From: Paludibacteraceae bacterium
Lineage (GTDB): Bacteria; Bacteroidota; Bacteroidia; Bacteroidales; Paludibacteraceae
Assembly (NCBI GenBank): GCA_947471245.1
Contig: CANIXM010000069.1
Span: forward strand, 1 to 7,900
DNA: 7,900 bases
Reading direction: 5' to 3'
Shown: piece after piece, positions 1 through 6,561 of the stretch
Layout: each line of letters starts with the position of its first letter
Position numbering within the stretch: position 1 is the stretch's first letter
Notes under the pieces: model-generated
Seen by the model: the letters and a program-made list of their open reading frames with translations, nothing else
Databases searched by the model: none
Told to the model about the DNA's origin: nothing
Made by a program: the position numbers and the translations under genes

Positions 1-711
1 AATGGTCAGGCTGTGGTAATTTGTCCTGGTGGTGGTTATGTGCAACTATCTATGGACTTAGAAGGAACAGATATAGCAGCTTATCTCAATTCCATCGGAG
101 TGGCTGCTATTGTGTTGAAATATCGACTACCCTCAGCAGAGACCAATATTTATCCCGCAAAAGCCCCTCTTATGGATGCTCAGCGTGCTATGCGGTTGGT
201 TCGAGCGAATGCCACCAAATGGAATATCAACCCCAATCAAATCGGTGTTATCGGATTCTCGGCAGGTGGGCATTTGGCTTCTACACTTGGAACACATTTT
301 GATTATGGTGATAAAAATGCTAAGGACTCAATTGAAAAAGTCAGTTGTCGACCAGATTTTATGATTCTTGGATATCCTGTTGTGTCATTTGCTGATACAA
401 CAGTGAGAACTCAAACACGAAAGATGTTGATGGGAGAGAAACTAACGAATGACAACATCCAAGAGTATTCCAACGAACTTCATGTCACTAAAGATACCCC
501 ACCCACATTTTTTATACATGCTGACAATGATAAAGGTGTTCAAACCGCCAATTCAATTCTAATGTACAGAACATTGCGAAAAAATGGAATACCTGCAGAA
601 TTGCATATTATTTCAGAAGGTGGTCATGGATTTGGTCTAGGTTCAAATAATAAACATGTCAATGCCTGGACAGTAAGTTTAAAATTGTGGTTGGAATCGT
701 TAAGAAAGTAA
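1..711 (+). CDS. Alpha/beta-hydrolase, acetyl(xylan)-esterase-like, copy 1 of 3 (5' truncated by window edge)
   Basis: The frame is open from base 1, so the real start lies outside the window. A GTG at 13 could be read as a start, but it falls inside the conserved GQAV-ICPGGGY core. By alignment with the next gene about 69 N-terminal residues are missing, presumably including a signal peptide. Visible in the 236 residues (numbered from base 1): an oxyanion-hole type motif PGGGY at 9-13, the nucleophile elbow GFSAGGH with Ser87 (codon 259-261), a probable acid Asp177 in HADNDKGV, and the base His209 in EGGHGFG. This is the complete Ser-Asp-His triad of the COG0657/BD-FAE-like esterase group, often annotated as acetylxylan esterase or wrongly as xylanase. 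The expected reaction is hydrolysis of acetyl or other acyl esters on glycans; the exact substrate is inferred. The stop codon lies 7 bases before the next start, so the two genes are surely co-transcribed. No frameshift is seen. Confidence 0.88.
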   Translation, partial: NGQAVVICPGGGYVQLSMDLEGTDIAAYLNSIGVAAIVLKYRLPSAETNIYPAKAPLMDAQRAMRLVRANATKWNINPNQIGVIGFSAGGHLASTLGTHFDYGDKNAKDSIEKVSCRPDFMILGYPVVSFADTTVRTQTRKMLMGEKLTNDNIQEYSNELHVTKDTPPTFFIHADNDKGVQTANSILMYRTLRKNGIPAELHIISEGGHGFGLGSNNKHVNAWTVSLKLWLESLRK

Positions 712-718
712 CAATAGT

Positions 719-1639
719 ATGAAAAAATACAGTTATATCGTTTTGCTTTTAATTCTAAGTCATTTTGCATCGGCACAAGAGTTTAAGATTGCATTGTATA
801 CAGGTGAAGTGCCCAACTCAAAACCGTCAAATATTAAAGAGCGCTTAGTGGTAGGAGAGTACACTTGGTTGTATGATGTTGTAAATCCCGAAATTGCAGT
901 ATATCTACCACAGTCAAAGAATGCAACAGGTCAGGCTGTTATCCTCTGCCCAGGGGGAGGTTATAGATTGTTATCTTATGACAATCATGTAGAAGGAACA
1001 GATGTTGCGAGGTATTTGAACTCGATAGGCATAGCTGCGATAGTTTTGAAGTATCGATTGCCCAATCCATTAACATCCGTTGAGCCACATAAAACTCCAT
1101 TGTTGGATGCACAACGTGCTATGCGAATGGTAAGATTTCACGCAAAAAAGTGGGCAGTGAATCCCGATAGAATTGGGATAATGGGATTTTCGGCAGGTGG
1201 ACATTTAGCCTCTACCGTGGCTACTCATTTTGATGCAGGAAACAGTGGAGCTAAAGACTCTATCGAACAGATGAGTTGTAAACCGAATTTTATGGTTTTA
1301 ATGTTTCCTGTCATTTCATTTTCAGACTCCACCTTACACACTCGATCGAAAGAAAAATTATTAGGAGTGGATGCAACCAAAGAACTTTCTACTTACTATT
1401 CTAATGAACTGCATGTTACAGCAAGTACTCCGCCTTCGTTTATTGTCCATGCACAAGATGATTCGATTGTTTCATACAAGCATTCTGTGCTGATGTATCA
1501 AGCATTATGTAAAAAGCACATCCCTTCAGAATTGCATATACTGTCAGAAGGTGGACACGGTTTTGGACTTTCTTCTAGCAATAGACACATTGCTTCATGG
1601 AAGAATAGTCTCGAACTATGGTTGGAGAGAATAAGGTAA
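719..1639 (+). CDS. Secreted alpha/beta-hydrolase, acetyl(xylan)-esterase-like, copy 2 of 3
   Basis: This 306-residue protein starts with a Sec signal peptide: KK at 2-3, a hydrophobic stretch at 6-13, then ASA|Q with likely cleavage after Ala19. That puts the mature enzyme in the periplasm or outside. The mature N-terminus carries LYTGEVPNSKPS, which is also present in the third copy. Catalytic elements: PGGGY at 78-82 (oxyanion hole region), GFSAGGH with nucleophile Ser158, the acid most likely Asp248 in HAQDDSIV, and His280 in EGGHGFG. Full length for an exported member of the family. The segment after PGGGY is two residues longer than in copies 1 and 3 (nine residues before EGTD instead of seven), a change next to the active site. 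The ATG at 719 is chosen because it gives the signal peptide and lies 7 bases after the upstream stop. Ester hydrolysis is well supported by family; a hemicellulose acetyl substrate is inference. Confidence 0.9.
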   Translation: MKKYSYIVLLLILSHFASAQEFKIALYTGEVPNSKPSNIKERLVVGEYTWLYDVVNPEIAVYLPQSKNATGQAVILCPGGGYRLLSYDNHVEGTDVARYLNSIGIAAIVLKYRLPNPLTSVEPHKTPLLDAQRAMRMVRFHAKKWAVNPDRIGIMGFSAGGHLASTVATHFDAGNSGAKDSIEQMSCKPNFMVLMFPVISFSDSTLHTRSKEKLLGVDATKELSTYYSNELHVTASTPPSFIVHAQDDSIVSYKHSVLMYQALCKKHIPSELHILSEGGHGFGLSSSNRHIASWKNSLELWLERIR

Positions 1640-1644
1640 ATGGT

Positions 1645-1656
1645 TACTATTGTTAC
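1645..1656. repeat. 12-nt element inverted relative to 708-719, flanking copy 2
   Basis: TACTATTGTTAC at this position is the exact reverse complement of GTAACAATAGTA at 708-719, so the second esterase gene is bracketed by a perfect 12-nt inverted repeat. The left copy spans the stop of gene 1 and the first base of the start codon of gene 2; the right copy begins 6 bases after the gene 2 stop. The right arm can also pair locally with AATAGTA at 1664-1670 (7 bp), but no T-tract follows, so it is a poor terminator. In A/T-rich DNA of this size one or two 12-nt matches are expected by chance. Confidence 0.4.
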
Positions 1657-1729
1657 AAGAAGAAATAGTACTTCCATTATTCAAAGCATGTTTTATCATT
1701 TCAAATAACATAAATATAAATTCAATAGG

Positions 1730-2647
1730 ATGAGATCAAAAGTATTATTTTTCAGTTGGTTGTTTATTATGTGTTCTTCGTTTGTCACGGCTCAAGATCT
1801 GAAACTTCCCCTTTACACGGGTGCTATTCCTAATTCAAAGCCAAGTATAGTTAAAGAAAAGGCTGAGTTGAAATATGAAGGTGCAATATCTGGAGTTACA
1901 ATTCCGGAGATGATGGTTTATTTCCCTACTAAAAAGTTTTCTACTGGACAAGCAGTGATTATTTGTCCGGGGGGTGGTTATTGGATTGAATCCACCACAT
2001 TAGAAGGGAGAGATATTGCACACTTTCTTAGTTCGATAGGTGTTACAGCCATTGTGTTAAAGTACAGGTTGCCAATGCCAGAAACCTGCATTGACCAGCA
2101 TAAAGTGCCATTGATGGATGCGCAGCGAGCTGTGAGAATGGTTCGAGCCAATGCGGTGAAATGGGGTGTAAGTCCTGATAAAATCGGTGTAATAGGCTTT
2201 TCGGCTGGAGGTCATCTGGCAGCTACGGTAGGTACCCATTTTGACAATGGGAATAAAGAAGCGACTGACAGTGTAGAGCGGATGAGTTGCAGACCCAATT
2301 TTATGGCATTGATTTACCCTGTAATTTCTATGGCTGATTCCATCACTCACAAAGGGTCGAAGCGACTCTTGCTGGGTGAGCATCCAAGTAATGAATTGGT
2401 AAAACTGTATTCGAATGAGTTGCAGGTGAAAGAAAGTACTCCGCCAGCGTTTATTGTACATGCAGGTGATGACAGTGTGGTGCCTGTAGAAAATGCAATC
2501 CTGATGTACGAAGCTTTGCATAAATTCAAAGTTCCTGCAGAAATACACATTCTTTCGAGCGGTGAACATGGATTCGGACTAGGAGCTAACAATGAGAAAG
2601 TAAACTTCTGGACCATTCAGTTTAGAGCGTGGTTGAAGTCATTGTAG
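1730..2647 (+). CDS. Secreted alpha/beta-hydrolase, acetyl(xylan)-esterase-like, copy 3 of 3
   Basis: This 305-residue protein has a Sec signal peptide (R2 and K4, hydrophobic 5-19, VTA|Q with likely cleavage after Ala21), followed by LYTGAIPNSKPS as in copy 2. Catalytic elements sit at the same positions as in copy 2: PGGGY at 80-84, Ser158 in GFSAGGH, Asp248 in HAGDDSVV and His280. The context of the histidine differs: SGEHGFG here against EGGHGFG in the other copies. The motif after the oxyanion loop reads EGRD rather than EGTD. These changes near the active site suggest a different substrate or acyl preference within one shared chemistry. It follows copy 2 after a 90-bp gap, where I see no clear TAnnTTTG promoter, so read-through from upstream is likely. 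A strong inverted repeat 57 bases after the stop probably ends the transcript. The family assignment is firm; the natural substrate is not known from sequence. Confidence 0.9.
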   Translation: MRSKVLFFSWLFIMCSSFVTAQDLKLPLYTGAIPNSKPSIVKEKAELKYEGAISGVTIPEMMVYFPTKKFSTGQAVIICPGGGYWIESTTLEGRDIAHFLSSIGVTAIVLKYRLPMPETCIDQHKVPLMDAQRAVRMVRANAVKWGVSPDKIGVIGFSAGGHLAATVGTHFDNGNKEATDSVERMSCRPNFMALIYPVISMADSITHKGSKRLLLGEHPSNELVKLYSNELQVKESTPPAFIVHAGDDSVVPVENAILMYEALHKFKVPAEIHILSSGEHGFGLGANNEKVNFWTIQFRAWLKSL

Positions 2648-2704
2648 ATTTTTGCTAGATTTTTAAGTTTAGGGTTATTGATGCATGCATCAGTTTTTAA
2701 ACAA

Positions 2705-2738
2705 ATAAGGGGAGTCGCGATTTTGCTACTCCCCTTAT
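2705..2738. terminator. Probable bidirectional terminator between convergent genes
   Basis: A perfect 11-bp stem: ATAAGGGGAGT at 2705-2715 pairs with ACTCCCCTTAT at 2728-2738, closing a 12-nt loop with a GGGG/CCCC core. It lies 57 bases after the third esterase stop and 37 bases past the terC stop, where a shared terminator is expected. On the + strand it is followed by ATATTAAT (weak U-run). On the - strand it is followed by a T-rich stretch with TTTGTTT. Function is inferred from structure and position. Confidence 0.8.
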
Positions 2739-2775
2739 ATATTAATCGTCGAACTGTTTATTATGATTTCAACCC

Positions 2776-3717
2776 TTATACTACTCGTTTTTTGAATACA
2801 AGAGAAAGCACAATCGATATCGCCAATAGACCCACAATGACTCCTAAGGATGTGAAGTTGGTGATATGAAATTCAGATCCGATATGATGTGTAAATTCAT
2901 TGATGCACATTTTTGCACCAATAAAGGTAAGAATTCCTGCCAATGCATATTTTAAAAACCTGAATAAGTCCATAATGCCACTCAATGCGAAATAGAGTGA
3001 ACGCAATCCTAGAATGGCGAAAATGTTCGATGTATAGACGATAAATGGATCTTTGGAAACCGAAAGCACCGCAGGAATAGAGTCTACAGCAAATATCAAA
3101 TCCGAAGCCTCTATAAACAACAATACAAGGAAATAGGGCGTAGCATAAAGTATTTTGCTGTTTCTTACGAAGAAAACAGGTTTAGACATGTCATCCGTAA
3201 CAGGAAAAATCTTTTTGAAGGTTTTAATCACAACATTGTCATTGGGATTGAATTCCGAATCTTCTTTCTCAAAAAGCATTTTTATACCAGTGTAAATCAA
3301 GAATGCACCAAAAATATACATCACCCATGCAAACTTCTGAATCAACGCCACGCCAGCAAAAATAAAGATGGCACGCATCACGATAGCACCGATGATTCCC
3401 CAAAAAAGAATCTTGTGTTGGTATTTTGGGTCAATTTTAAAGAACCCAAAAATCATGATGAATACGAACAGGTTGTCTACACTTAGCGACTCTTCGATAA
3501 GATAACCTGTAAAAAACTCCAAAGCTTTTACCCTACCCAATACGTAATACACTCCTAAGTTGAAAACTACCGCCAGACCTATCCAAAAGGCACTCCAAAG
3601 CAACGCTTCCTTTACATTGACAGTTGTGTCTTTTTTGTGAAAAACAAATAAATCAAGAAATAGCATAATTGCTACAAATGCAATAAAGCCTACCCAAAAA
3701 CTAATACCAATTTCCAT
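2776..3717 (-). CDS. TerC/Alx-family integral membrane protein (probable Mn2+ exporter / metal homeostasis)
   Basis: A 313-residue, highly hydrophobic protein with about nine predicted membrane segments by eye. It carries the two acidic family signatures: EESLSVDN at 75-82 and EASDLIFAVDSIPA at 203-216, followed by the conserved DPFIVYTSNIFAILGLRS at 223-240. These match the TerC family (E. coli Alx, Bacillus MeeF/MeeY), whose acidic membrane residues are linked to Mn2+ efflux and, in Bacillus, to metal supply for exported proteins. A charged cytoplasmic loop at about 150-180 separates the two halves. Length is normal for Alx-like members. The name TerC comes from tellurite resistance operons, but no other ter genes are here, so tellurite resistance should not be assumed. 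It is divergent from the antiporter gene at 3943 and convergent with the esterases. The ATG at 3717 opens the usual short N-terminus before membrane segment 1. I saw no yybP-ykoY riboswitch in the leader. Confidence 0.93.
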   Translation of the reverse strand: MEIGISFWVGFIAFVAIMLFLDLFVFHKKDTTVNVKEALLWSAFWIGLAVVFNLGVYYVLGRVKALEFFTGYLIEESLSVDNLFVFIMIFGFFKIDPKYQHKILFWGIIGAIVMRAIFIFAGVALIQKFAWVMYIFGAFLIYTGIKMLFEKEDSEFNPNDNVVIKTFKKIFPVTDDMSKPVFFVRNSKILYATPYFLVLLFIEASDLIFAVDSIPAVLSVSKDPFIVYTSNIFAILGLRSLYFALSGIMDLFRFLKYALAGILTFIGAKMCINEFTHHIGSEFHITNFTSLGVIVGLLAISIVLSLVFKKRVV

Positions 3718-3794
3718 AAGAATGTGTATGAATTTAAAAAAACGATGTATTAAATCTATTGTAAGTTTGGAAAATGAATAAATATAAATGATGA

Positions 3795-3824
3795 CAAAAA
3801 TACGAATAATTAATCAACAAGCAA
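3795..3824 (-). promoter_or_regulatory. Candidate Bacteroidota promoter for terC
   Basis: Read on the - strand, TATTTTTG (3802-3795) fits the phylum's -7 consensus TAnnTTTG. A TTG at 3824-3822 lies 19 bases upstream as the -33 element. Transcription would begin near 3788, giving a leader of about 70 bases before the terC ATG. Motif and spacing are seen in the sequence; activity is inferred. Confidence 0.55.
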
Positions 3825-3858
3825 GTTCAAAATATGTTGTAGTATATGGTTTTTAGTC

Positions 3859-3890
3859 TTGATGCGTATAAAATAATTTCACTATCTTTG
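3859..3890 (+). promoter_or_regulatory. Candidate Bacteroidota promoter for the antiporter gene
   Basis: TATCTTTG at 3883-3890 is an exact TAnnTTTG -7 element, and TTG at 3859-3861 lies 21 bases upstream as the -33 element. Transcription would begin near 3896, leaving a leader of about 47 bases before the ATG at 3943. It is oriented away from the terC promoter; the two -33 elements are about 35 bases apart, so one bound regulator could affect both genes. Confidence 0.65.
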
Positions 3891-3895
3891 TAAAA

Positions 3896-3912
3896 AGGCC
3901 ATTTTCAGGCTT
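3896..3912 (+). other. Small hairpin at the predicted 5' end of the antiporter mRNA
   Basis: AGGCC at 3896-3900 can pair with GGCTT at 3908-3912 (five pairs including one G-U) around a 7-nt loop. It falls right at the predicted transcription start. It could protect the 5' end of the mRNA, but a stem this short also occurs by chance. Confidence 0.3.
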
Positions 3913-3942
3913 GTAAACCTACCATTCTTAATACTGTACAAA

Positions 3943-6363
3943 ATGCCCAAAAGAACATCTCAAATTAAAACTTGGTTATTCTACATCATCATGTTGATGG
4001 TTTTTAGTGTCTTTACCTATTTTATAATGACAAAAGGGGGAGAACAATATGCAGATAATCAAGCTACGCACATTCATCCCACAATAGAGAATGCCTCAGG
4101 ATTTGAGTTATTCAAATTATCGATTTTTCAAAATCTAGCTGAGCCAGCATCTATGCTTCTTTTGCAAATACTTTCGATACTTATTGCGTCTCGTTTTTTT
4201 GGTTATTTGTTTAAAAAAATGGGTCAGCCGACAGTGATTGGTGAGATACTGGCAGGTATTTTGCTTGGTCCGTCACTTTTTGGATATTATTTCCCTGATG
4301 CCTTTCATTTTCTATTTGCTGCCAAAACCCTCGGTAATCTAAGTGTATTAAGTCAGATTGGGTTGGTGCTTTTCATGTTTATCATTGGCATGGAGCTGGA
4401 TGTAACGCAACTAAAGGATCGGATGGGTGTGACATACGTTATCAGTCATGCCAGCATCCTATTTCCTTATTTATTGGGAATGGGATTAGCCTATTTGGTG
4501 TATCAAGAATTTGCTGCAGGTTACACCGATTATCTTTCCTTTGCCTTATTTATTGGTATTTCCATGAGCATTACAGCTTTCCCCGTACTGGCAAGGATTA
4601 TTCAAGAAAAGGGACTAACTAAAACGCACCTTGGTACCATTGCCATTGCTAGTGCAGCAAATGATGATGTAACTGCTTGGTGCGTATTAGCTGCAGTGAT
4701 TGCGATAACCAAAACAGGTAGTTTTGTAAGTTCCATTTACACCATTGGTTTTGCGGTGCTGTATGTGGTCATTATGTTGGCCGTAATCAGACCATTTCTA
4801 AAGCAAGTGGGGAAAATATACAGTAATAGTGAAGTGCTGAATAAGAGCATAATCGCATTTTTACTTTTAATTCTGATTGCATCGGCATTTATTACACAAG
4901 TGATTGGCATTCATGCCTTGTTCGGAGCATTCTTAGCAGGTGTGGTGATGCCACAATTGCCCGATTTTAGACGATTGGTGGTGGAAAAAATTGAGGATGT
5001 TTCAGTGACCCTGTTACTACCACTTTTCTTCGTATTTACTGGGCTTAGGACTGAGATTGGATTATTGAACACTTCTCATCTGTGGGCGATGTGTGGTGTT
5101 TTTATCGGCGTAGCTATTGTCGGGAAGTTTGTTGGTGGAGCCTTTTCTGCCCGATTGTTAGGGGAAAATTGGAAAGACAGCCTATCGTTGGGTATTTTAA
5201 TGAACACACGCGGATTGATGGAGCTGATAGTGTTGAATATTGGTTATGAAATGCACATATTACCTCCACCTATTTTTGTCATGTTGGTAATCATGGCATT
5301 GATAACAACCTTTATGACTACGCCAGTGTTGTCATTGATTAATAAATTATTTCCAAACAAACAACTACGTGAGGATTACATCCGTCAGCAAGCACAGGGA
5401 GTATTCAAAGTGATGATAGCATTGGGGAACCCTCAGAATGGTCGTAATTTGGTGAATGTGGCTAAAACGCTGTTGGATGGGGCGAAAAATAGTCTGTCGG
5501 TTACTGCCATGCACATCACACCTGGTACAGATACGAACCCCATTTATGGTGAGCAATACGCTAATGAGAGTTTTGTAGGCATCAAGACAGAGGCTGATCG
5601 GTTGGAGATTCCTTTGGCTACGGAGTATAAGGTGACGGACAATATCGAGCTTGGAATCATTAAAAATGTGAATCAAAATAATTATGATTTTCTTCTTGTA
5701 GGTGCAGGAGTGTCGCTATCAGGTATCCCGTTTTTGGAAGAAAGTAAGTGGTTTAAAAAGATTAAATGGCTCAACCACATCATCAACCGTATCTCAAGCA
5801 AACAAACACTTTTTTATCCGGGATCATTAATACGTGATAAAACAAAGTATTTTATCGAAAATAGTAATTGTAGTGTTGGTGTGTTTGTGAATAGGGGATA
5901 TGTGTCAATTACCAACACGGTGATACTTTTGAACTTTGAGGAAGATGAGTTTCTATTGCGTTATGCTCGTAGATTGATGAGAAACAGCCCCCATGTGACA
6001 GTACAAATTCTTGACTTAAACCGGTTGATTTTTTCGAGTGAAAGAATCAGGGAGGGCATTCATAAATTGAAGCTCGAATTTCCGGATAATGTGAAAGTGA
6101 ATAAACTGACACGATATACATCGAGTGTGTTGGTGCGTTACAGCTTTATGCTGATAAGCTACCCTACATGGAATGAGCTTTCGCTTTCGGACAAAGGGGA
6201 GCTGGAGAACATCCCTTCTACTGTGATTATTAATAAAAAGCCAAGTAGATTTAGAGGTGCTTCATCAATGGGTAAACCCAATTACGGTAATATCAACAAT
6301 TCTACCAAAAGCGAAAATGTAGATTATTCAAAACCGATTGATCCGTTTTCGAGCAAAATATAG
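3943..6363 (+). CDS. CPA2-family cation/proton antiporter with C-terminal USP-like domain (CHX-like)
   Basis: An 806-residue inner-membrane protein that exchanges a monovalent cation (K+ or Na+) for protons. An extra N-terminal membrane segment (about 10-29) and a short polar loop with HIH at 43-45 come before the Na_H_Exchanger core (about 70-470). Core landmarks: GQPTVIGEILAGILLGPSLFG-type motif at 94-114, GLVLFMFIIGMELD at 140-153, ITAFPVLARI at 210-219, the ion-binding ANDD motif with Asn240-Asp241-Asp242 in membrane segment 5 or 6, FGAFLAGVVMP at 327-337, FFVFTGLRTEI at 362-372 and NTRGLMELIVLNIG at 421-434. The ND pair and the NTRG-LMEL block resemble plant CHX K+/H+ exchangers. Residues about 485-770 form a cytoplasmic region resembling two USP-like (nucleotide-binding) halves, including CSVGVFVNRG at 643-652. 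The last ~45 residues are polar and probably disordered. It has its own promoter and is divergent from terC, which suggests a role in pH or cation stress. Ion specificity cannot be settled from sequence. Confidence 0.92.
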   Translation: MPKRTSQIKTWLFYIIMLMVFSVFTYFIMTKGGEQYADNQATHIHPTIENASGFELFKLSIFQNLAEPASMLLLQILSILIASRFFGYLFKKMGQPTVIGEILAGILLGPSLFGYYFPDAFHFLFAAKTLGNLSVLSQIGLVLFMFIIGMELDVTQLKDRMGVTYVISHASILFPYLLGMGLAYLVYQEFAAGYTDYLSFALFIGISMSITAFPVLARIIQEKGLTKTHLGTIAIASAANDDVTAWCVLAAVIAITKTGSFVSSIYTIGFAVLYVVIMLAVIRPFLKQVGKIYSNSEVLNKSIIAFLLLILIASAFITQVIGIHALFGAFLAGVVMPQLPDFRRLVVEKIEDVSVTLLLPLFFVFTGLRTEIGLLNTSHLWAMCGVFIGVAIVGKFVGGAFSARLLGENWKDSLSLGILMNTRGLMELIVLNIGYEMHILPPPIFVMLVIMALITTFMTTPVLSLINKLFPNKQLREDYIRQQAQGVFKVMIALGNPQNGRNLVNVAKTLLDGAKNSLSVTAMHITPGTDTNPIYGEQYANESFVGIKTEADRLEIPLATEYKVTDNIELGIIKNVNQNNYDFLLVGAGVSLSGIPFLEESKWFKKIKWLNHIINRISSKQTLFYPGSLIRDKTKYFIENSNCSVGVFVNRGYVSITNTVILLNFEEDEFLLRYARRLMRNSPHVTVQILDLNRLIFSSERIREGIHKLKLEFPDNVKVNKLTRYTSSVLVRYSFMLISYPTWNELSLSDKGELENIPSTVIINKKPSRFRGASSMGKPNYGNINNSTKSENVDYSKPIDPFSSKI

Positions 6364-6436
6364 GGTAAGATCATAGGAGAAAATTAAACTACAATATTAA
6401 AATTGAAGATTGAAGTCGGATAAAATATTTTTTGAA

Positions 6437-6460
6437 CACAAAGACACAAAGGCACGAAGT
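6437..6460. repeat. Three tandem 8-nt units of the CACAAAGR type
   Basis: CACAAAGA (6437-6444), CACAAAGG (6445-6452) and CACGAAGT (6453-6460) follow each other without spacing in the gap between the antiporter gene and thiL. The surrounding segment 6432-6452 matches 7692-7712, on the other side of thiL, at 16 of 21 positions. From memory, similar noncoding repeats are common in genomes of this phylum; I know no established function. Confidence 0.6.
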
Positions 6461-6463
6461 CGC

Positions 6464-6516
6464 TATAGCCAAGGTATATATCGCCGTAGGTAAAATATAG
6501 CTAAGTAAATATCGCC
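6464..6516. repeat. Degenerate direct repeat, period about 32 nt
   Basis: TATAGCCAAGGTATATATCG plus CC (6464-6485) recurs as TATAGCTAAGTAAATATCGC plus C (6496-6516), with one gap and about three substitutions, separated by a 10-nt spacer. Both units keep the ends TATAGC and ATATCGCC. It sits directly after the CACAAAGR units and has no coding frame of note. Confidence 0.5.
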
Positions 6517-6540
6517 CAAAGCTTTAGTATTTTTACCCTA
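6487..6540. other. Imperfect palindrome before the thiL 3' end (possible RNA hairpin)
   Basis: TAGGTAAAATA at 6487-6497 can pair with TATTTTTACCCTA at 6528-6540, with two single-base bulges. An inner pairing of CTAAG (6501-6505) with CTTTAG (6522-6527) is possible. It lies 21 bases past the thiL stop and 123 bases past the antiporter stop, so it could protect or end either transcript. Neither side has a clear T-tract after the stem, so a classic intrinsic terminator is not supported. Confidence 0.35.
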
Positions 6541-6561
6541 CCCTTAAGGTTATAGAATCGG

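Noticed and set aside
13..15. GTG at 13 as the start of the first esterase
   Set aside because: It falls inside the conserved core just before PGGGY and would remove the first strand of the fold; the frame is open to the window edge.
1772..1795. Lipobox in the leader of esterase copy 3 (Cys15)
   Set aside because: The residues before the cysteine are F-I-M, and Met at -1 does not fit the lipobox; VTA|Q gives a good signal peptidase I site instead.
2057..2616. Long open frames on the - strand opposite esterase copy 3
   Set aside because: Their translations have no recognisable motif, are rich in His, Cys and Ser, and lie fully antisense to a gene with an intact catalytic triad.
2678..2869. 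Short + strand frame of 63 codons after esterase copy 3
   Set aside because: It runs through the terminator hairpin and overlaps the 3' end of terC on the other strand; no family resemblance.
2776..3717. Tellurite resistance operon
   Set aside because: Only a TerC-family protein is present; no terB, terD, terE or related genes flank it, and Alx-like TerC proteins act in metal homeostasis.
3718..3942. yybP-ykoY riboswitch upstream of terC
   Set aside because: The leader is short and A/T-rich, and none of the conserved blocks of this RNA class is visible.
5365..5676. 103-codon - strand frame inside the antiporter gene
   Set aside because: Shadow of the USP-like region; composition is not protein-like and it has no plausible promoter or start context.
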